This document shows, in pieces, positions 11,346 to 22,321 of a stretch of DNA of 54,518 nt. The first letter of the stretch is position 1; each line of letters begins with the position of its first letter. The stretch is from Gnetum montanum. Lineage: Eukaryota; Streptophyta; Gnetopsida; Gnetales; Gnetaceae. The DNA lies in assembly GCA_015680685.1 (NCBI GenBank), contig MNCI01023754.1, positions 64,001 to 118,518 of the forward strand, in the 5' to 3' direction. Position numbers and translations under genes: made by a program. Below the pieces are notes generated by a model. It saw only the letters and a program-made list of their open reading frames with translations, was not told where the DNA came from and made no database searches.

Positions 11346-11849
11346 TGTCGACTCTTAAGTGTTAGAAAACCCACCTCGGCTTGGTGGTACCAAGCTAGCA
11401 ATAGGACACCCTCCTGTTGCAACTCTCTTCTAAGTCCTCTTCATTCCCCTCTTCTCCGTGGAGAACTACATGGCCCTAATTCTACAGCAATCGTAGATAT
11501 ATAGGCAGCCAAGACTGGATAGTTTTGGTGCGGTGCCAGGCCTCACCTTGTACCAAATCGTGAGGGATCTAGGGGTGAGGCACCTTCCCTTGTAGGTGCA
11601 TCATCTCCCCTCCCACCGATGTGGTCTACAAGGTTGTGTGTGTGCTTGTTTGCTTGGTCCTCGTTTTGGAGTTTGGTTACCCTCAATGAGGTGCATGGTC
11701 ATGTATGTTAAGAAGCTGTGCTTCTGCTTGCACTCACTCGTGAGTTGCTTGCTTGCTTGAGGTGTATTCCCCAGGTCTTCCGCCCCAGATCCATTGGATC
11801 TTCGTGAATTCCTTGGGGTGCCGGGCAATGTCGGGGCAACGTCGTTACA
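11346..11849 (+). repeat. 3' LTR of element F
   Basis: The secure part is 11416-11849. The start at 11346 (TGTCGACTC) is a guess based on a TGTC start like that of the 5' copy. A segment of about 55 bp (about 11365-11415), including the inverted words CCACCTCGG/CTTGGTGG, is absent from the 5' LTR and may be a small insertion. Confidence 0.65.
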
Positions 11850-12665
11850 TGTTTTGTTTTTAAGCACATTCTTTTGCACACCTAGAATTCGAAGAGTAAC
11901 TAAAGCAATTTGCCTACTAAGAGCCAACATGTACGGTACAAGGGTAGGTAATGGAATTGAACCTGAAATTTTATTTAGTTTCAGATGCTTTATCAGGAAA
12001 AATGTATATTTCTTTAATTTTAAAATATTATTAAGAAAATCCCTAAGTTACGATTAATCCATTACTTATCAAATAAAAATGATATGAATTAATTTTCTAA
12101 GACATCAAAGCATATGTAGATTCTATGTAATGATAGTAGTGGAGGATGAAGAACATACTCATTTGCCTTTTATAATTTGTTCAACCTTAAATATGGCATA
12201 TAAATAAATGATTTGTTACAAATTTTTGAGCTAAACTATTCAACCTTTGGGCACTTTCTTGATGAGGTTCAAGACTTATCAACAACATATAAAAACCTTG
12301 TAAAATTTCTATTTCTATTTTCATTTTTCTTTATGATACCATTCTTCTTGTTGAGATTTTGCAGTTAATCTCTCTTAAAATATTAATTTGATTTTTATTA
12401 TTCAAACCAAATGTTAAAATTTAATACCTCACCTTAGCTTTCATTGGTAGCATATTAGCTTCTAATAAAAGCATTGCATATGAGACTTGAGTTTTAACCT
12501 TAAATTCATCTAACAAAAACTATTTTTAAAGTTCTTCAATTTTCTTCAAGATTTCTAATTAAGGCATGAACCTTAAACTACACATTTATAGAATAACATA
12601 GCTTGCATAATTATTTGAAATAGATACTTTTGAATTTCCTATGTCTAAATGTTATAGTTAATACA
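11850..12665. other. AT-rich spacer, nothing recognised
   Basis: No primer site, LTR end or protein motif seen. It ends with TCTAT at 12666-12670, the left target duplication of element A. It therefore joins the sequence that resumes at 31892 in the pre-insertion locus. Confidence 0.5.
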
Positions 12666-12670
12666 TCTAT

Positions 12671-13512
12671 TGATGAATCATGATTCATTAGATCACGATA
12701 TCACACCTACGATATCACGTACATGATATCATGGCTCCTGTGCAGGCCTATAAATACACCTTAGGTGCATAGTGAAAAAGGAGGTTTTTTTTAGTTAGAA
12801 ATTAGTTTTCATTTTTATTCTTTCTTAGTTTTTCTCAATCCTTTCTCCTAGTGCATGGTTGCACTGTAATGATTGTAATTGCACGACATCCTTTATTCAA
12901 GTGTGACGTACTTGGACACACACATGATCGGAAATAAAGATTGAGATTACTTTATCATTGTAGCATTCACTTAGTCTAATTATTTAATTGTTATTGTTAT
13001 TTATTGCTTTCATAGTTAATATCTCTTCACCCTAAACTCCTTAAAGGTGGAATGAGTACGAATTAATCACGAGCATTTAAGTGTGACTACTTGGTATCCC
13101 AGTAGCATACCTAGGCCATGCACTTGGTAATCCTAGTGGTAGTCGTGCACGAGGTCCAAGGTGTGTATGAATGATTAAGGAACAGATGCTCATCGCACTT
13201 AGGCTAGCTTAGATTCTCTCTCCCACTTCCTATTAGCTTAACTCTATCTCTCCTTTTTCCTCCTAGCTTAATTAAAGTTATTTTCCATTGCCTCCAGGAG
13301 TAGCACTAGGTTAGAAACTACATCATACATCTCACTCTGGACTAAACCATGCATGATAAAGCAAATACTAGTCTAGGTGGGAAGACAACGAACTATGATT
13401 AGCGAGTAACTATCTAGATACCACAACTAGCCCGTCTGCAGAGTTCGACCGGATCGTGCGTGAAACACTCGTATTCGTATGGTTGAGTGTAGGGGTACCT
13501 CACCACTCATCA
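12671..13512 (+). repeat. 5' LTR of element A (842 bp)
   Basis: Starts TGATGAATCATG and ends CACTCATCA. The GATATC array, TATA box, a poly(A)-type signal AATAAAG near 12930 and two TTGGTAATCC-like words (13091-13106, 13124-13139) follow in order. The 3' partner is at 28677-28697 plus 31058-31886. Confidence 0.9.
12697..12756 (+). promoter_or_regulatory. U3 promoter of A: 14-bp GATATC array plus TATA box
   Basis: GATATC occurs at 12697, 12711 and 12725, exactly 14 bp apart, and TATAAATA follows at 12749-12756. The 3' LTR of the same element has four related words spaced 14, 20 and 14 bp (31063 to 31116), so the array has changed length between the two LTRs. Similar arrays precede the TATA boxes of A', C and G. 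They are probably activator or silencer binding sites; the binding factor is unknown. Confidence 0.7.
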
Positions 13513-13538
13513 TTCGTATTCGTATGGTTGAGTGTATG

Positions 13539-13549
13539 GTTGCTGGGGA
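13539..13549 (+). other. Broken primer-binding site of element A
   Basis: Only the 3' half of the tRNA-Asp site (GTTGCTGGGGA) remains. The 5' half is displaced by a 22-bp copy of LTR sequence: 13515-13536 duplicates 13470-13491 exactly. The sister copy A' has a whole site, so this is a local lesion. Confidence 0.75.
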
Positions 13550-13663
13550 AAATGTTAGTTATTTAGATTAGTTACATCACACAAGATCATTGTAACAACG
13601 CGTTCACAATATATCTTTTAGAAAAGAAATGAATTTTAATTAAGTCACACATAGTTCACAACC

Positions 13664-15693
13664 ATGTCTCTCTCATAAGACTATGATAATGCAACAACCA
13701 GTAAGGTAATTCATTAGAGAACCAATGAATTATATAATGATGAAGATGAAGTTTGGAGTACCCAATCTGATGTAGGGGTCTCCTATGAGCGTAAACGTAA
13801 ACAACATCGTCCCAACTCATAAATGCATAACATACCTAGTGACGATGAATCCCTATTGGCCACTACAAGCTTAATAAAAATACAAGAGGCTATTCGAATA
13901 TCCCGTAGGCATCGTAAGGAAAGCTATCTACCCAGGCTTGACTTAAACAACTTTCCTAAGTTTTTAGGAGGCTATGATTTAGATCCGCAATAACATTTAC
14001 AAGCCTTCTACAATGCCTATGCATGGAACAACATTGATAATGAATGGAAAAAACTTAAGCTCTTTTCTATGACACTTGTTGGCCACACAAAAGTATGGTA
14101 TAGGTCATTAAAACCAAAATCAATTCAACATTGGCCAACACTAGTAGAACTATTTAATGAAAGATATCAAACCTATGCAAGTGTCAACCTTGAGGAGACA
14201 AATCCAAGAATGGAAAAAAGCACAACATGAACCCTTGGACATGGCCTTAGAAAGATATTATGCACTATTAAACAACTACCTAGGCCATGGGTTCTCCAAG
14301 GAAAGGCTAATGTATCACATCATAGATGGGCTCCGTAATGAAACAAGGGAATCCTTAGGGATGTATGCCTGGGGTTAACTCTATGAGCTATGAACCCATC
14401 AATTCCAAGAGCTTATTAAGTAGGTAGAAAAAGAAGAAGGAGAAACGGCTAAATGGGAGAACGTTGAAAAATCTCAACAGGCCCAAAAATCAACAAAGGT
14501 CCATGATTATGAAGAGAAGAAATCAACTTACCACAAGGAGGTGAAACCATCTTTGTCAGTACTACAATCATTAGATAAAGTTGAGGCAAAGATTAATAGG
14601 ATGATGGAATGGATACATAAAAAATGTGGAAAATATGCCAACATTATTGGAGATAGAGTTATGAAAACCCAAGAAATAGGACAAAACACCTTTAGAGAAT
14701 TGGAAAGAAGGGTAGAAGAGAATAAGAACTTAACTGACAATCATACATATCAATGTAACATTTTCTTGTATGATCACCCCAAGGACCAATGTCCAATCTT
14801 GTTACATTTACATGAGCATTGGGGAAGAATGTTACATCTAGATTTTGTACAAAAATACTGTGTTCAATCACAGTGGCAAAGATCCCAATCATGGGCAAGG
14901 CCATCCCCAAACTGGTTACACCCTTCATACCATCTGAACCTAAGTGCTTATCAAGTTCAACATCCTATTTCCCCAACTAGGTCAACATCCTCTATCTCAC
15001 CACATTATTATTATTCTCCTCAATAGTATTAATCCATATCCTCACCAATAGGACCACCACCTTGGGTACCTTACACTCACTTCTTCTCAATTTCAAAATT
15101 CTCATCCTTCACCTCCTTCTACATTGCCACCAAGTGTTCCAAAAGGTTTTTCACCATAGCATCGACCCATGAATGTTACTTGTGCTTCCACTGTCAACCA
15201 CAGTGGGAATCCTCCGCAACATCATAGGCATCCCTTCTTTAGATGTGACCATAGAAAGGGACACCACAATTCAGAAACCACTGCATCTACCAACTCAGCA
15301 CAAGTCCAACACACTATGGTGCATCTTCCTCTTCAAACCCAATGCCTCATGTTACCTTATCAAGGCCACCACTCAATACTCCAACAACCATGGGGCCCAA
15401 TGAATATAGCCATATGGGGAGACATGTTGATCCTTACATACCATCTTACGGCCACAAGTACCATAGTGGGTCAACCCCTTATAAATTAACTACATCCTAT
15501 AACTTGCCCCACTATGTCAACTCTAATCAAGTGTGTGAACCCCAATGGGGTAAGTATGACTAGGTCTCAATATTTCCAACATGCAAGGATCCCAACCTTC
15601 CATTTATTAATTCTAGTCATGCTCAACCATTTAGTTATGGGGGTATCCCCCATTCTAACAACACCAAAATTAATAAATGTTTTCCTTTTCTGT
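13664..15693 (+). pseudogene. Element A gag
   Basis: Gag structural protein with capsid and nucleocapsid parts. ATG is at 13664, with TAA as codon 5 exactly as in A'. The N-terminal part is shorter than in B, C and E and lacks their poly-Ser stretch. The capsid core at about 13950-14178 contains FPKFLGGYDLDPQ and VWYRSLKPKSIQHW. A one-base shift near 14175 moves the frame to STLRRQIQEWKKAQHEPLD. The knuckle-like motif CNIFLYDHPKDQC (about 14757-14795) has Phe where the second Cys should be. A Pro/Ser/Tyr/His-rich tail follows. No protease comes after it: the frame ends at a TAA near 15693 and the DNA passes into non-coding spacer. It is dead. Confidence 0.8.
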
Positions 15694-16885
15694 AATTTTA
15701 CAATTTTTTGTTTTCCAGTTTTTCATCTTTCAATTTATTGTTTTGTCTTTTTGTCCTTTTGTCTTTTTATGAGTAATATCTTCTACGAATAAAACACTTA
15801 TGTGACTCATTGGTTGAGGTGTTGTTCTATGCTATTAAGTCTCAAGTGACTAATTATTTGAATAGAGAGCCCACAACATCCATCCACCCATTCTATTAAT
15901 AAGAGCGTCTACCCTTAGTACAATGATATTCCTAATCATTAAGATTTAAAGTAACCTTGTGTTATTATACCCAAAGCGAAGAAGGATGGACGAAGCGGGA
16001 ATGGCCAGGGTGTGACATCAAGGGGACTTGTGGATTCTCTTTGGTGACATCTGTAGAAGTTATCATGTAGCTTGGTTGTACTAAGATCCTTGTAGATCTA
16101 GTGAAAAATGGAAGTAAGAGTAATCAAAAGGCACTCAATCATGGAAACTCAAGGATATTCTAAGGGCTCGCACTGGAAAGACATGCACCCATGCCTAAAG
16201 GTAGGTGGCTTCTCTAGCTTAAGCATTCATTCAAAAAAAAAGAGAGGAAAAAAAAAAGAAAAAAGTGAAGAAGAGTGCCACAAAGCAAAATCACTCCTCC
16301 CTTGTACAAAACATCAAGTGAACGTATGCCTTACCATCATGATGCTCTTATTATTATCTATCATTGGGAAAAAATAATGCAATGTCACTAATTAGAGGAA
16401 TGGACTTGGTCCTAATTTTTAAACAATGGGTTAATGACACATTAATCATGCCTTACACTAACGATTCATTCTACCCTAACTTAGTTACCTCATATCCCAA
16501 TCTTTGCAATTCCTTCTACAATTTGCCTCATGTCGCGGTTCATGAATTTGTGACTCATGTCTTGTGTAGCATTGAATTCATACCTCATCATGGTGGTATC
16601 TACATGTGTGTGTTTTGTGGAACCGGTGTGGATTACATTTAACCCTTCTGGTCCCTATGGACATTTTAAGGTGTGGTTACGCAAGGGTATTATAGGTAGA
16701 AACCTGCTTTAGGGAGGACCCACTTGCGTGAATTTTGTAATTTGTACTTGTTGCACACCACCACATCATTTTATATCCTCCAAGCACTTCATTGCCAAAT
16801 CTATTCTTTCCCTTATCATCCTTCTAGTTCAAACATTCCTACATACCAACACATGTCCTTTTTTTCTCATACTCTTCATGACTTC
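15694..16885 (+). other. Element A spacer after gag (pol deleted)
   Basis: T-rich non-coding DNA. Short blocks match the post-pol region of C: GTGACATCAAGGGGACTT near 16011 with 22780 in C, and GGGAGGACCCACT near 16713 with 23477 in C. A's sequence therefore jumps from gag to the region after pol. The last five bases (ACTTC) are the left target duplication of C. Confidence 0.6.
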
Positions 16886-17682
16886 TAATGGGACACGATA
16901 TCGCATCCGCCTCTGCGATACCACGTATGCGATATCGTAGCCCACCGCTATGCCTATAAATAAGAGGCGACTTTCCCTATTTTAGACATCTAGATCTAGA
17001 CCCTTAGCCAAATTATAGCAGTTTTACCATTCCAAAGTTAGAATAATTTCCATGTGCCCACAATAAGAGTCTTAAAGTGAATGGATCTTTATTCGAGCAA
17101 ATTGTACCTGAGCACACATTTGTGTACAACAATAAATACAAACTTTCTAATAAACCCTGTAGCATGTAGACTAAGCTAAATAGGATTTAATTATTGTTAA
17201 ATGTTTAAATTCTTTCCTAGATAATTAATCTCTCTCAACCCTTGACTCTCTTAGTTAAGTGCACTTAGTACGATCGCTTTGAGCACGTGTGCAACGCTTG
17301 GTAACCCAGTAACAAGTAGCGTTTGGTAATCCCAGCAGCATTGCACTAGTTCAAGGTGTGTGCGGTAAGTGGGAATGGATACTGGTGCTAGGATGATTAG
17401 AAATTAGTTAGTGAATAGTTAATGAAAGTTAGTCAATTAGTTCACTTCACCTTCCCCATTAGCATAGGACATTAAAAAGATAAAAGACATAAAAATCATG
17501 TACCTCAAGCTTACTTAACCATACAACTGTGACAATACAAGTAAGTTTGGGAAGACAACAATTGATTAACCTTAAGTGTTCCATTAGGGTGCGTAAGCAC
17601 TTAGTCCTTGGAGTTCAATTGGATCACACATGAGACGCTCATATGTGTATGGTTGAGTGTAGGGGTACCTCGCCACTCATCA
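16886..17682 (+). repeat. 5' LTR of element C (797 bp)
   Basis: Begins TAATGGGACACG (decayed from TGATGGG, as still seen at 24243) and ends CGCCACTCATCA. GATATC-type words at 16897, 16917 and 16931 have 20 and 14 bp spacing, and TATAAATA is at 16955-16962. Two TTGGTAA-type words lie near 17298 and 17323. Confidence 0.9.
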
Positions 17683-17683
17683 T

Positions 17684-17701
17684 TGGTGTCATTACTGGGG
17701 A
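17684..17701 (+). other. Primer-binding site of element C (tRNA-Asp)
   Basis: TGGTGTCATTACTGGGGA differs from the tRNA-Asp complement TGGCGCCGTTGCCGGGGA at five positions, all transitions. It lies one base after the LTR. Confidence 0.85.
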
Positions 17702-17833
17702 ATTAGTTATTTGTGCGCTATGTAGAACATAGGAAATCATCCACATTGTTGGGATGCTAGAACAAACCTTTAGGGTTGATCAAAAAATAAAAAAAATTAG
17801 ACAACGGTAAATAGCACAAAGAGCAAGACGAAA

Positions 17834-18710
17834 ATATCTTCTTCTTCGTACAAAAGCACTTCACCACCTAGGAACAACACAAGAGATAGTTGGCGGCACA
17901 ACACACGTAACCAAGATCTACCAGTTCCTCAAAAATTCCGTGTGGTATATATTCATCATGATCAATACATACCCAACTTTACCTTTATTCTCCATCAAGA
18001 TGAACAACTTCATTGGAGAGATTTGGAGGGTAAGATAGTGTTGCCTCTAGACCAAGTGGTCCTCAACATGCTCCTTCGTGCTCTTGCATGAATAGACATA
18101 TCACAGTTATACGTGGAATATGTTGCATGCAATTATGACACAAGAGACTATAACCCACAGAAGCACAACATCTAAAGGACTTGAAATAGGAGAGATACTA
18201 TACATTGTTGAAGGGAAAAGGACCCCATAACACTCCACCCATCTTAAGAGAAATTGAGGGTGGTGAACCTATTTCAATAGGTTCTCCACAAAACGATGGT
18301 CCCCCTCCTAACGATGGTGAGGAGGTGGTGTATCAGAACCTTCACTCTACGATTCATAACCCTGGTTCTGATCCCCACAAACACCAAGTGTTCAACGAGG
18401 GAACACAAACACATGATAAGGACGGGCAATCTGACCGTAATCATGATCGGGGCCAAGGCCACCGAAGAGAAGGTAGGAAACATCATCATGGAAATGGTTC
18501 TCCTTCCTCTTCATCTTCATCGTCACATTCACCCTCTCCTTCTGTATCAAGACGTAGTCATAAGGAACCCAATCGTGAGGATAAGGGTAAATAGAGTGAG
18601 AAACCTCGACGAGAGAGTTGAGAATGAGGATGAGGGCATTCTAGAGAATCACAACATAGAAGAAGGGAAAGTAGGGAATCGCGTAGACATCACAGACACT
18701 ATGAAAAAAA
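17834..18710 (+). pseudogene. Element C gag, truncated (no capsid core)
   Basis: Aligns with the N-terminal part of the B and E gags: the start position reads ATA TCT TCT TCT (the ATG is lost by G to A), followed by NFTFILHQDEQLHWRDLEGK, and NLHSTIHNP at about 18337-18363. A His/Arg/Asp-rich and poly-Ser/RS stretch (about 18400-18580) follows. Then, near 18705-18725, the sequence jumps directly into the segment before the protease. Missing are the capsid core, the knuckle motif and the Gln/Pro tail, which in B occupy roughly 1.5 kb. A particle could not be built from this product. The loss could predate insertion, with gag supplied in trans, or follow it. Confidence 0.7.
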
Positions 18711-18725
18711 TGACTAGATTAAGGT

Positions 18726-19230
18726 GGGCCACCTTCCTAGGAAATTCTCTGATCCTGGAAGTCCTCTCATCTATCTCCAAGCTGTTGGGAATGAACCATG
18801 TAAAGCTCTTCTGGACTCAGGTCCCAGAGTCAACCTAATATCACAAGAGATGTATAAAGCCTAGAACCTACCTCCATTGAGGAAGAGTAACATTTGAGTA
18901 GAGCTAGCTGACCAATCCATCACTGTCCCCTTGGGACTTATGGAGGATATCGTTACAACTATATGTGATTGGTCATACCCAATTGATTTCCTAGTGATAC
19001 AAGTAAACAACAGTAAGGGGGACTTCCTAATAATAATGGGAAGAGCATGGCTAAGTACTATTTATGCATGCCTAGCAATCCATGATCTTTCCCTGGAAAT
19101 GTCCAAGAAGAACACTTTTGGAAAGATCGAGAAAAAGAAAGTTCCATGCATCGCATATAGTGACACAGGGTGCCATTGCGTGCAGAAATCATGGGTTATG
19201 CGAAGTTTAGCATTGCCTGCATGAAATCGG
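18726..19230 (+). pseudogene. Element C aspartic protease
   Basis: Retropepsin that matures the polyprotein. The active site ALLDSGPRVNLISQEMY is intact, with the Asp codon at 18814-18816. The downstream core reads MEDIVTTICDWSYPIDFLVI and the GRAWLST segment (the GRPFL equivalent) is preserved. One frameshift separates these from the preceding gag remnant, and a few stops occur. Orthologous segments are at 1806-2345 (B) and 45701-46234 (E). Confidence 0.82.
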
Positions 19231-19719
19231 TGTGCACAAGACTTTAATATACAAAAATGCCTATATGCAGCAGCCACACAACAAGAAGACACCCAGTGGC
19301 TGATGGTTGATGAAGAGAACAATTCGCTAACATGCATGGAACTAACTAAGGGAATAACTAGTGCTTACATTGAAAGCATAGACACACTGGAGCAAGTTTG
19401 TTGCCAACTTCCAAACCTTAACCTCGAAAACATCAACTGGGGGAAGTTGGAAATTCTTGAGAGATTTAAACAAGAGCCCCTAGATTTGAAACCATTGCCC
19501 ACCAATCTGGAGTATATGATCCTCGAAAATGGAAAACTGGTGATCATCAATGCAAGACTTGTTCCCAAACGAAAAGAAAGACTGCTGAAAGTGATAAACA
19601 AGTGGTCAAAAGCATTTTCCTGGTCATACCCCGAGTTAACTAGAATAGATCCTAGGATATGCTAGCATAGGATTTACACGGACCCCTCCATGAAACCTTG
19701 AAAACAACCACAGAGGTGA
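19231..19719 (+). pseudogene. Element C protease-RT linker
   Basis: An open stretch (19303-19665) aligns with E 45184-45657. Shared features are the segment with EPLDLKPLPTNLEY (E: EPIKLKTLPTNLEF) and the end in a W-S-Y-x-E-L motif just before RT. It is the connection between protease and RT in the polyprotein, with no catalytic residues. One TAG near 19663 breaks it. Confidence 0.7.
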
Positions 19720-20560
19720 TTGAACCCAAAATTGAAACAAATAGTAAAAGAAGAGATAGAACAGCTTCTTAACGTTGGGTTCATATATCCCATTGCTAAT
19801 AGTGAATGGGTTAGCCCTCTGGTGATCGTGCCTAAAAAGGAAGGTAAATGGAGGATGTGTATAGATTTTAGGCTACTGAACATGGCAACATTCAAGGATC
19901 ATTTTCCATTGCCATTCGTTGACCAGGTCTTAGATACCATAGCAGGGCATCACTATTATAGTTTTCTGGATGGCTATAGTGGATACAACCAAATACAGAT
20001 AGCACCAGAAGATCAAGACAAAGCAACCTTCACCGATCCTTGGGGAATGTTTGCATATAGACAAATGCCATTTGGCTTGTGCAATGCTCCTGCCACGTCT
20101 CAATGTTTAGTTCTAAGCATATTCCAACAACAGATAGGGAACAGAGTGGAAGTCTTTATGGATGACTTCTCCACTTATGGAACAAGCTTTGATCAAGCCC
20201 TGAACTAATTAGAGCAAGTGCTAAAATGATGTGTAGAAACCAACTTAAGGCTCAACTAGCAGAAAAGCCATTTGATGGTCCAAGAGGGCGTAGTACTTGG
20301 GCATAAGATTTCACATTCAGGAATAGAAGTAGACCCAAATAAAGTTAGGGTCATCCAAGGAATCACCCGATAACTGGAAACTATCAAAGACATTTGGTTA
20401 TTCCTTGGACACACTGGCTACTATAGGAGATTCATTGAGAACTTCTCCAAGATTGCTAAATCGTTGGTAGAACTTACAAAGAAGGATGCAACATTCAAAT
20501 GGACCAAGGAATGTGAATGAGCATTCCAAACTCTAAAATAAAAGCTTGTTGAAACTCCCA
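19720..20560 (+). pseudogene. Element C reverse transcriptase
   Basis: Copies the element RNA into DNA in the cytoplasmic particle. Readable in order: GFIYPIANSEWVSPLVIVPKK, WRMCIDFRLLN, the palm with FLDGYSGYNQI, FGLCNAPAT, and the catalytic box VFMDDFSTYG (FMDD at 20155-20166). The thumb follows with GYYRRFIEN. The FMDD form and the spacing fit Athila-type elements. Stops are at 20206 (TAA) and 20227 (TGA), and there are further ones. The first 160 residues are unbroken, which makes this the best-preserved catalytic segment in the window. Confidence 0.9.
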
Positions 20561-20935
20561 TTCTACAAGCCTCTGACTGGTCCAGACCATTCCATATAAT
20601 GACTGATGCATCCAATTATGCCTTAGGGGCTGTACTTACATCCACTGTGCAAGTAGGAGTATTGCCAGTGCATAACTGAACTACACAACTACAGAAAAGA
20701 GTTAATGGTTGTAGTGTTTGCACTGGATAAGTTTAGGCACTATGTGTTAGGTTACAAAGTATTCATTCATATGGATCATAGTACAATCAGGTTCCTCATG
20801 AACAAGCCAACGGTTAGCCCTCGTATTATACGATGGCTAGTAATCCTACAGGAGTTCGATCTAACAATGATTGATCAAAAGGGCACCGAGAACGTAGTTT
20901 CAAATCATTTATCTTGATTGCATTGGGATAGCAAA
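20561..20935 (+). pseudogene. Element C RNase H
   Basis: Removes the RNA strand during reverse transcription. MTDASNYALGAVL carries the first catalytic Asp. A frameshift near 20650-20700 follows, then ELMVVVFALDKFRHYVLGYK with the Glu, and HMDHSTIRFLMN with the next Asp. It ends with a GTENVVSNHLS tail, the usual link to integrase. E has the same domain at 43930-44260. Confidence 0.85.
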
Positions 20936-22321
20936 GAGTATGAATATGCCATATCCGATCATTTTCCTGACGAAGCCCTCTTTTCTGGTGTAGTGAATAA
21001 CCAACCCATGGGACCGAATTGGTATAGTAGCATTCTTGCCTATCTCCTTTCCCAAAAAACACCACAAGAGCTGGACGTTAGGAAGAAAAAATAGTTTCTT
21101 TACAAAGCCAAGTACTTCATGGAGATCAATGGACAACTTTACAAAGTCTATCCTAATGGCTTGGTTTGATGTTATGTGCTCGATGTGGACCAACTAAAAG
21201 TTCTCTAAGATGCTCATGAGGGTCCTTGTGGGTGTCACTATCCAGGGAGACAAATGACTATTAAGATCATGCTTGTAGGATATTATTGGCCAACGTTATT
21301 TCAAGATGCCCGTCAATTTGTTGAATCCTACGAGCGTTGTCAATGTTATGGAGGAATGACTACTAGAATGGAGGGTCCGCAACAATGGATTCAACCTTTC
21401 GAACCCTTCAACATTTGGGGAATAGACTTTATGGGGCCCATTACACCAATGTCCAATAGAAAAGCTTACATCATTGTTGCTATTGACTATCTAATGAAAT
21501 GGGCTGAAGCAGCTGCTGTTACAGACTACACATTGTCTACAGCTATACGATTTGTGCAACAATAAGTTGTAAATAGGTTTGGTGTGCCACGTGCACTTAT
21601 CTCAGATAATTGAACACACTTCACAGGTGCAACCTTTCGGCAATTGATGCAACGCTTAGGGGTTGAACATAAATTGACTACACCTTATCATCCCCAAGCT
21701 AATGGCCAAGCCAAGGTCACTAACTGGGAGATTACTAAAATATTAACAAGGACAATTAGCAAATATAGGTGAGATTGGAGCACTAAATTGAATGATTCTC
21801 TCTAGGCATACCGCTCCACTTGGAAACTCCCTACAGGCTACTCTCCCTATGAGTTAGTATACGATAAACTTTCAAAGCTTCCAATTCAAACCGAGCTTTG
21901 TACACTATCCATGGCATGTGACCTCCACCTTGACCTTGATCTAGCACAAAAACAAAGATTGGCAACTCTAAATGTGCTGTACAAAAATCGATTGGTTGCC
22001 TTATCATCAAATGAGTTGCACAAGGCACATAACAAGCTACGTCATGACTTGAAAATTCAAAAGGTTAAGTATCAACCGGGAGATAAGGTCCTCTACTAGA
22101 ACTCCACACATGTGCCACAGTGCACAAAATTTCAAACATTGTGGGAAGGACCTTACATTATTCATACAACCTTTCCCTCAGGAGCCATGACCATATACAA
22201 ACCTAAAAGCCTTAATAAGAGATTATTGGTGAATGTGCAATAAACCAAGCCCTTCCATGAACTTAGAACATCCGATGCACATAATACCTCTAAGAGAGGA
22301 TGACCTTGCTCATTATTCTAG
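20936..22321 (+). pseudogene. Element C integrase
   Basis: Inserts the DNA copy into the chromosome. The N-terminal zinc-binding part has the His pair (HEGPCGCH) but only one of the two Cys (SYERC, the first Cys changed to Tyr). The catalytic core has WGIDFMGP (first Asp), DN-stop-THFTGATF (second Asp, the Gly codon now TGA) and WEITKIL (the Glu). The C-terminal part ends GDKVLY, then a WEGPY segment. No chromodomain is seen, in line with Athila/Tat. The terminal TAG at 22319-22321 matches the end of E pol. Several inner stops make it inactive. Confidence 0.88.

Larger units (their letters stand above)
10016..11849 (+). mobile_element. Element F: small non-autonomous LTR retrotransposon (about 1.8 kb)
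   Basis: Two direct repeats (10101-10538 and 11416-11849) are more than 90 percent alike by eye and both end GTTACA. The first is followed, after two bases, by a perfect tRNA-iMet primer site at 10541-10552. The internal part is only about 0.8 kb and encodes no gag or pol domain, so it would need enzymes from another element. This is the TRIM/short LARD pattern. It keeps more CpG than its neighbours, so it may be younger. I could not find a convincing target duplication, and the 5' edges of the two LTRs have diverged or been rearranged. Confidence 0.75.
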
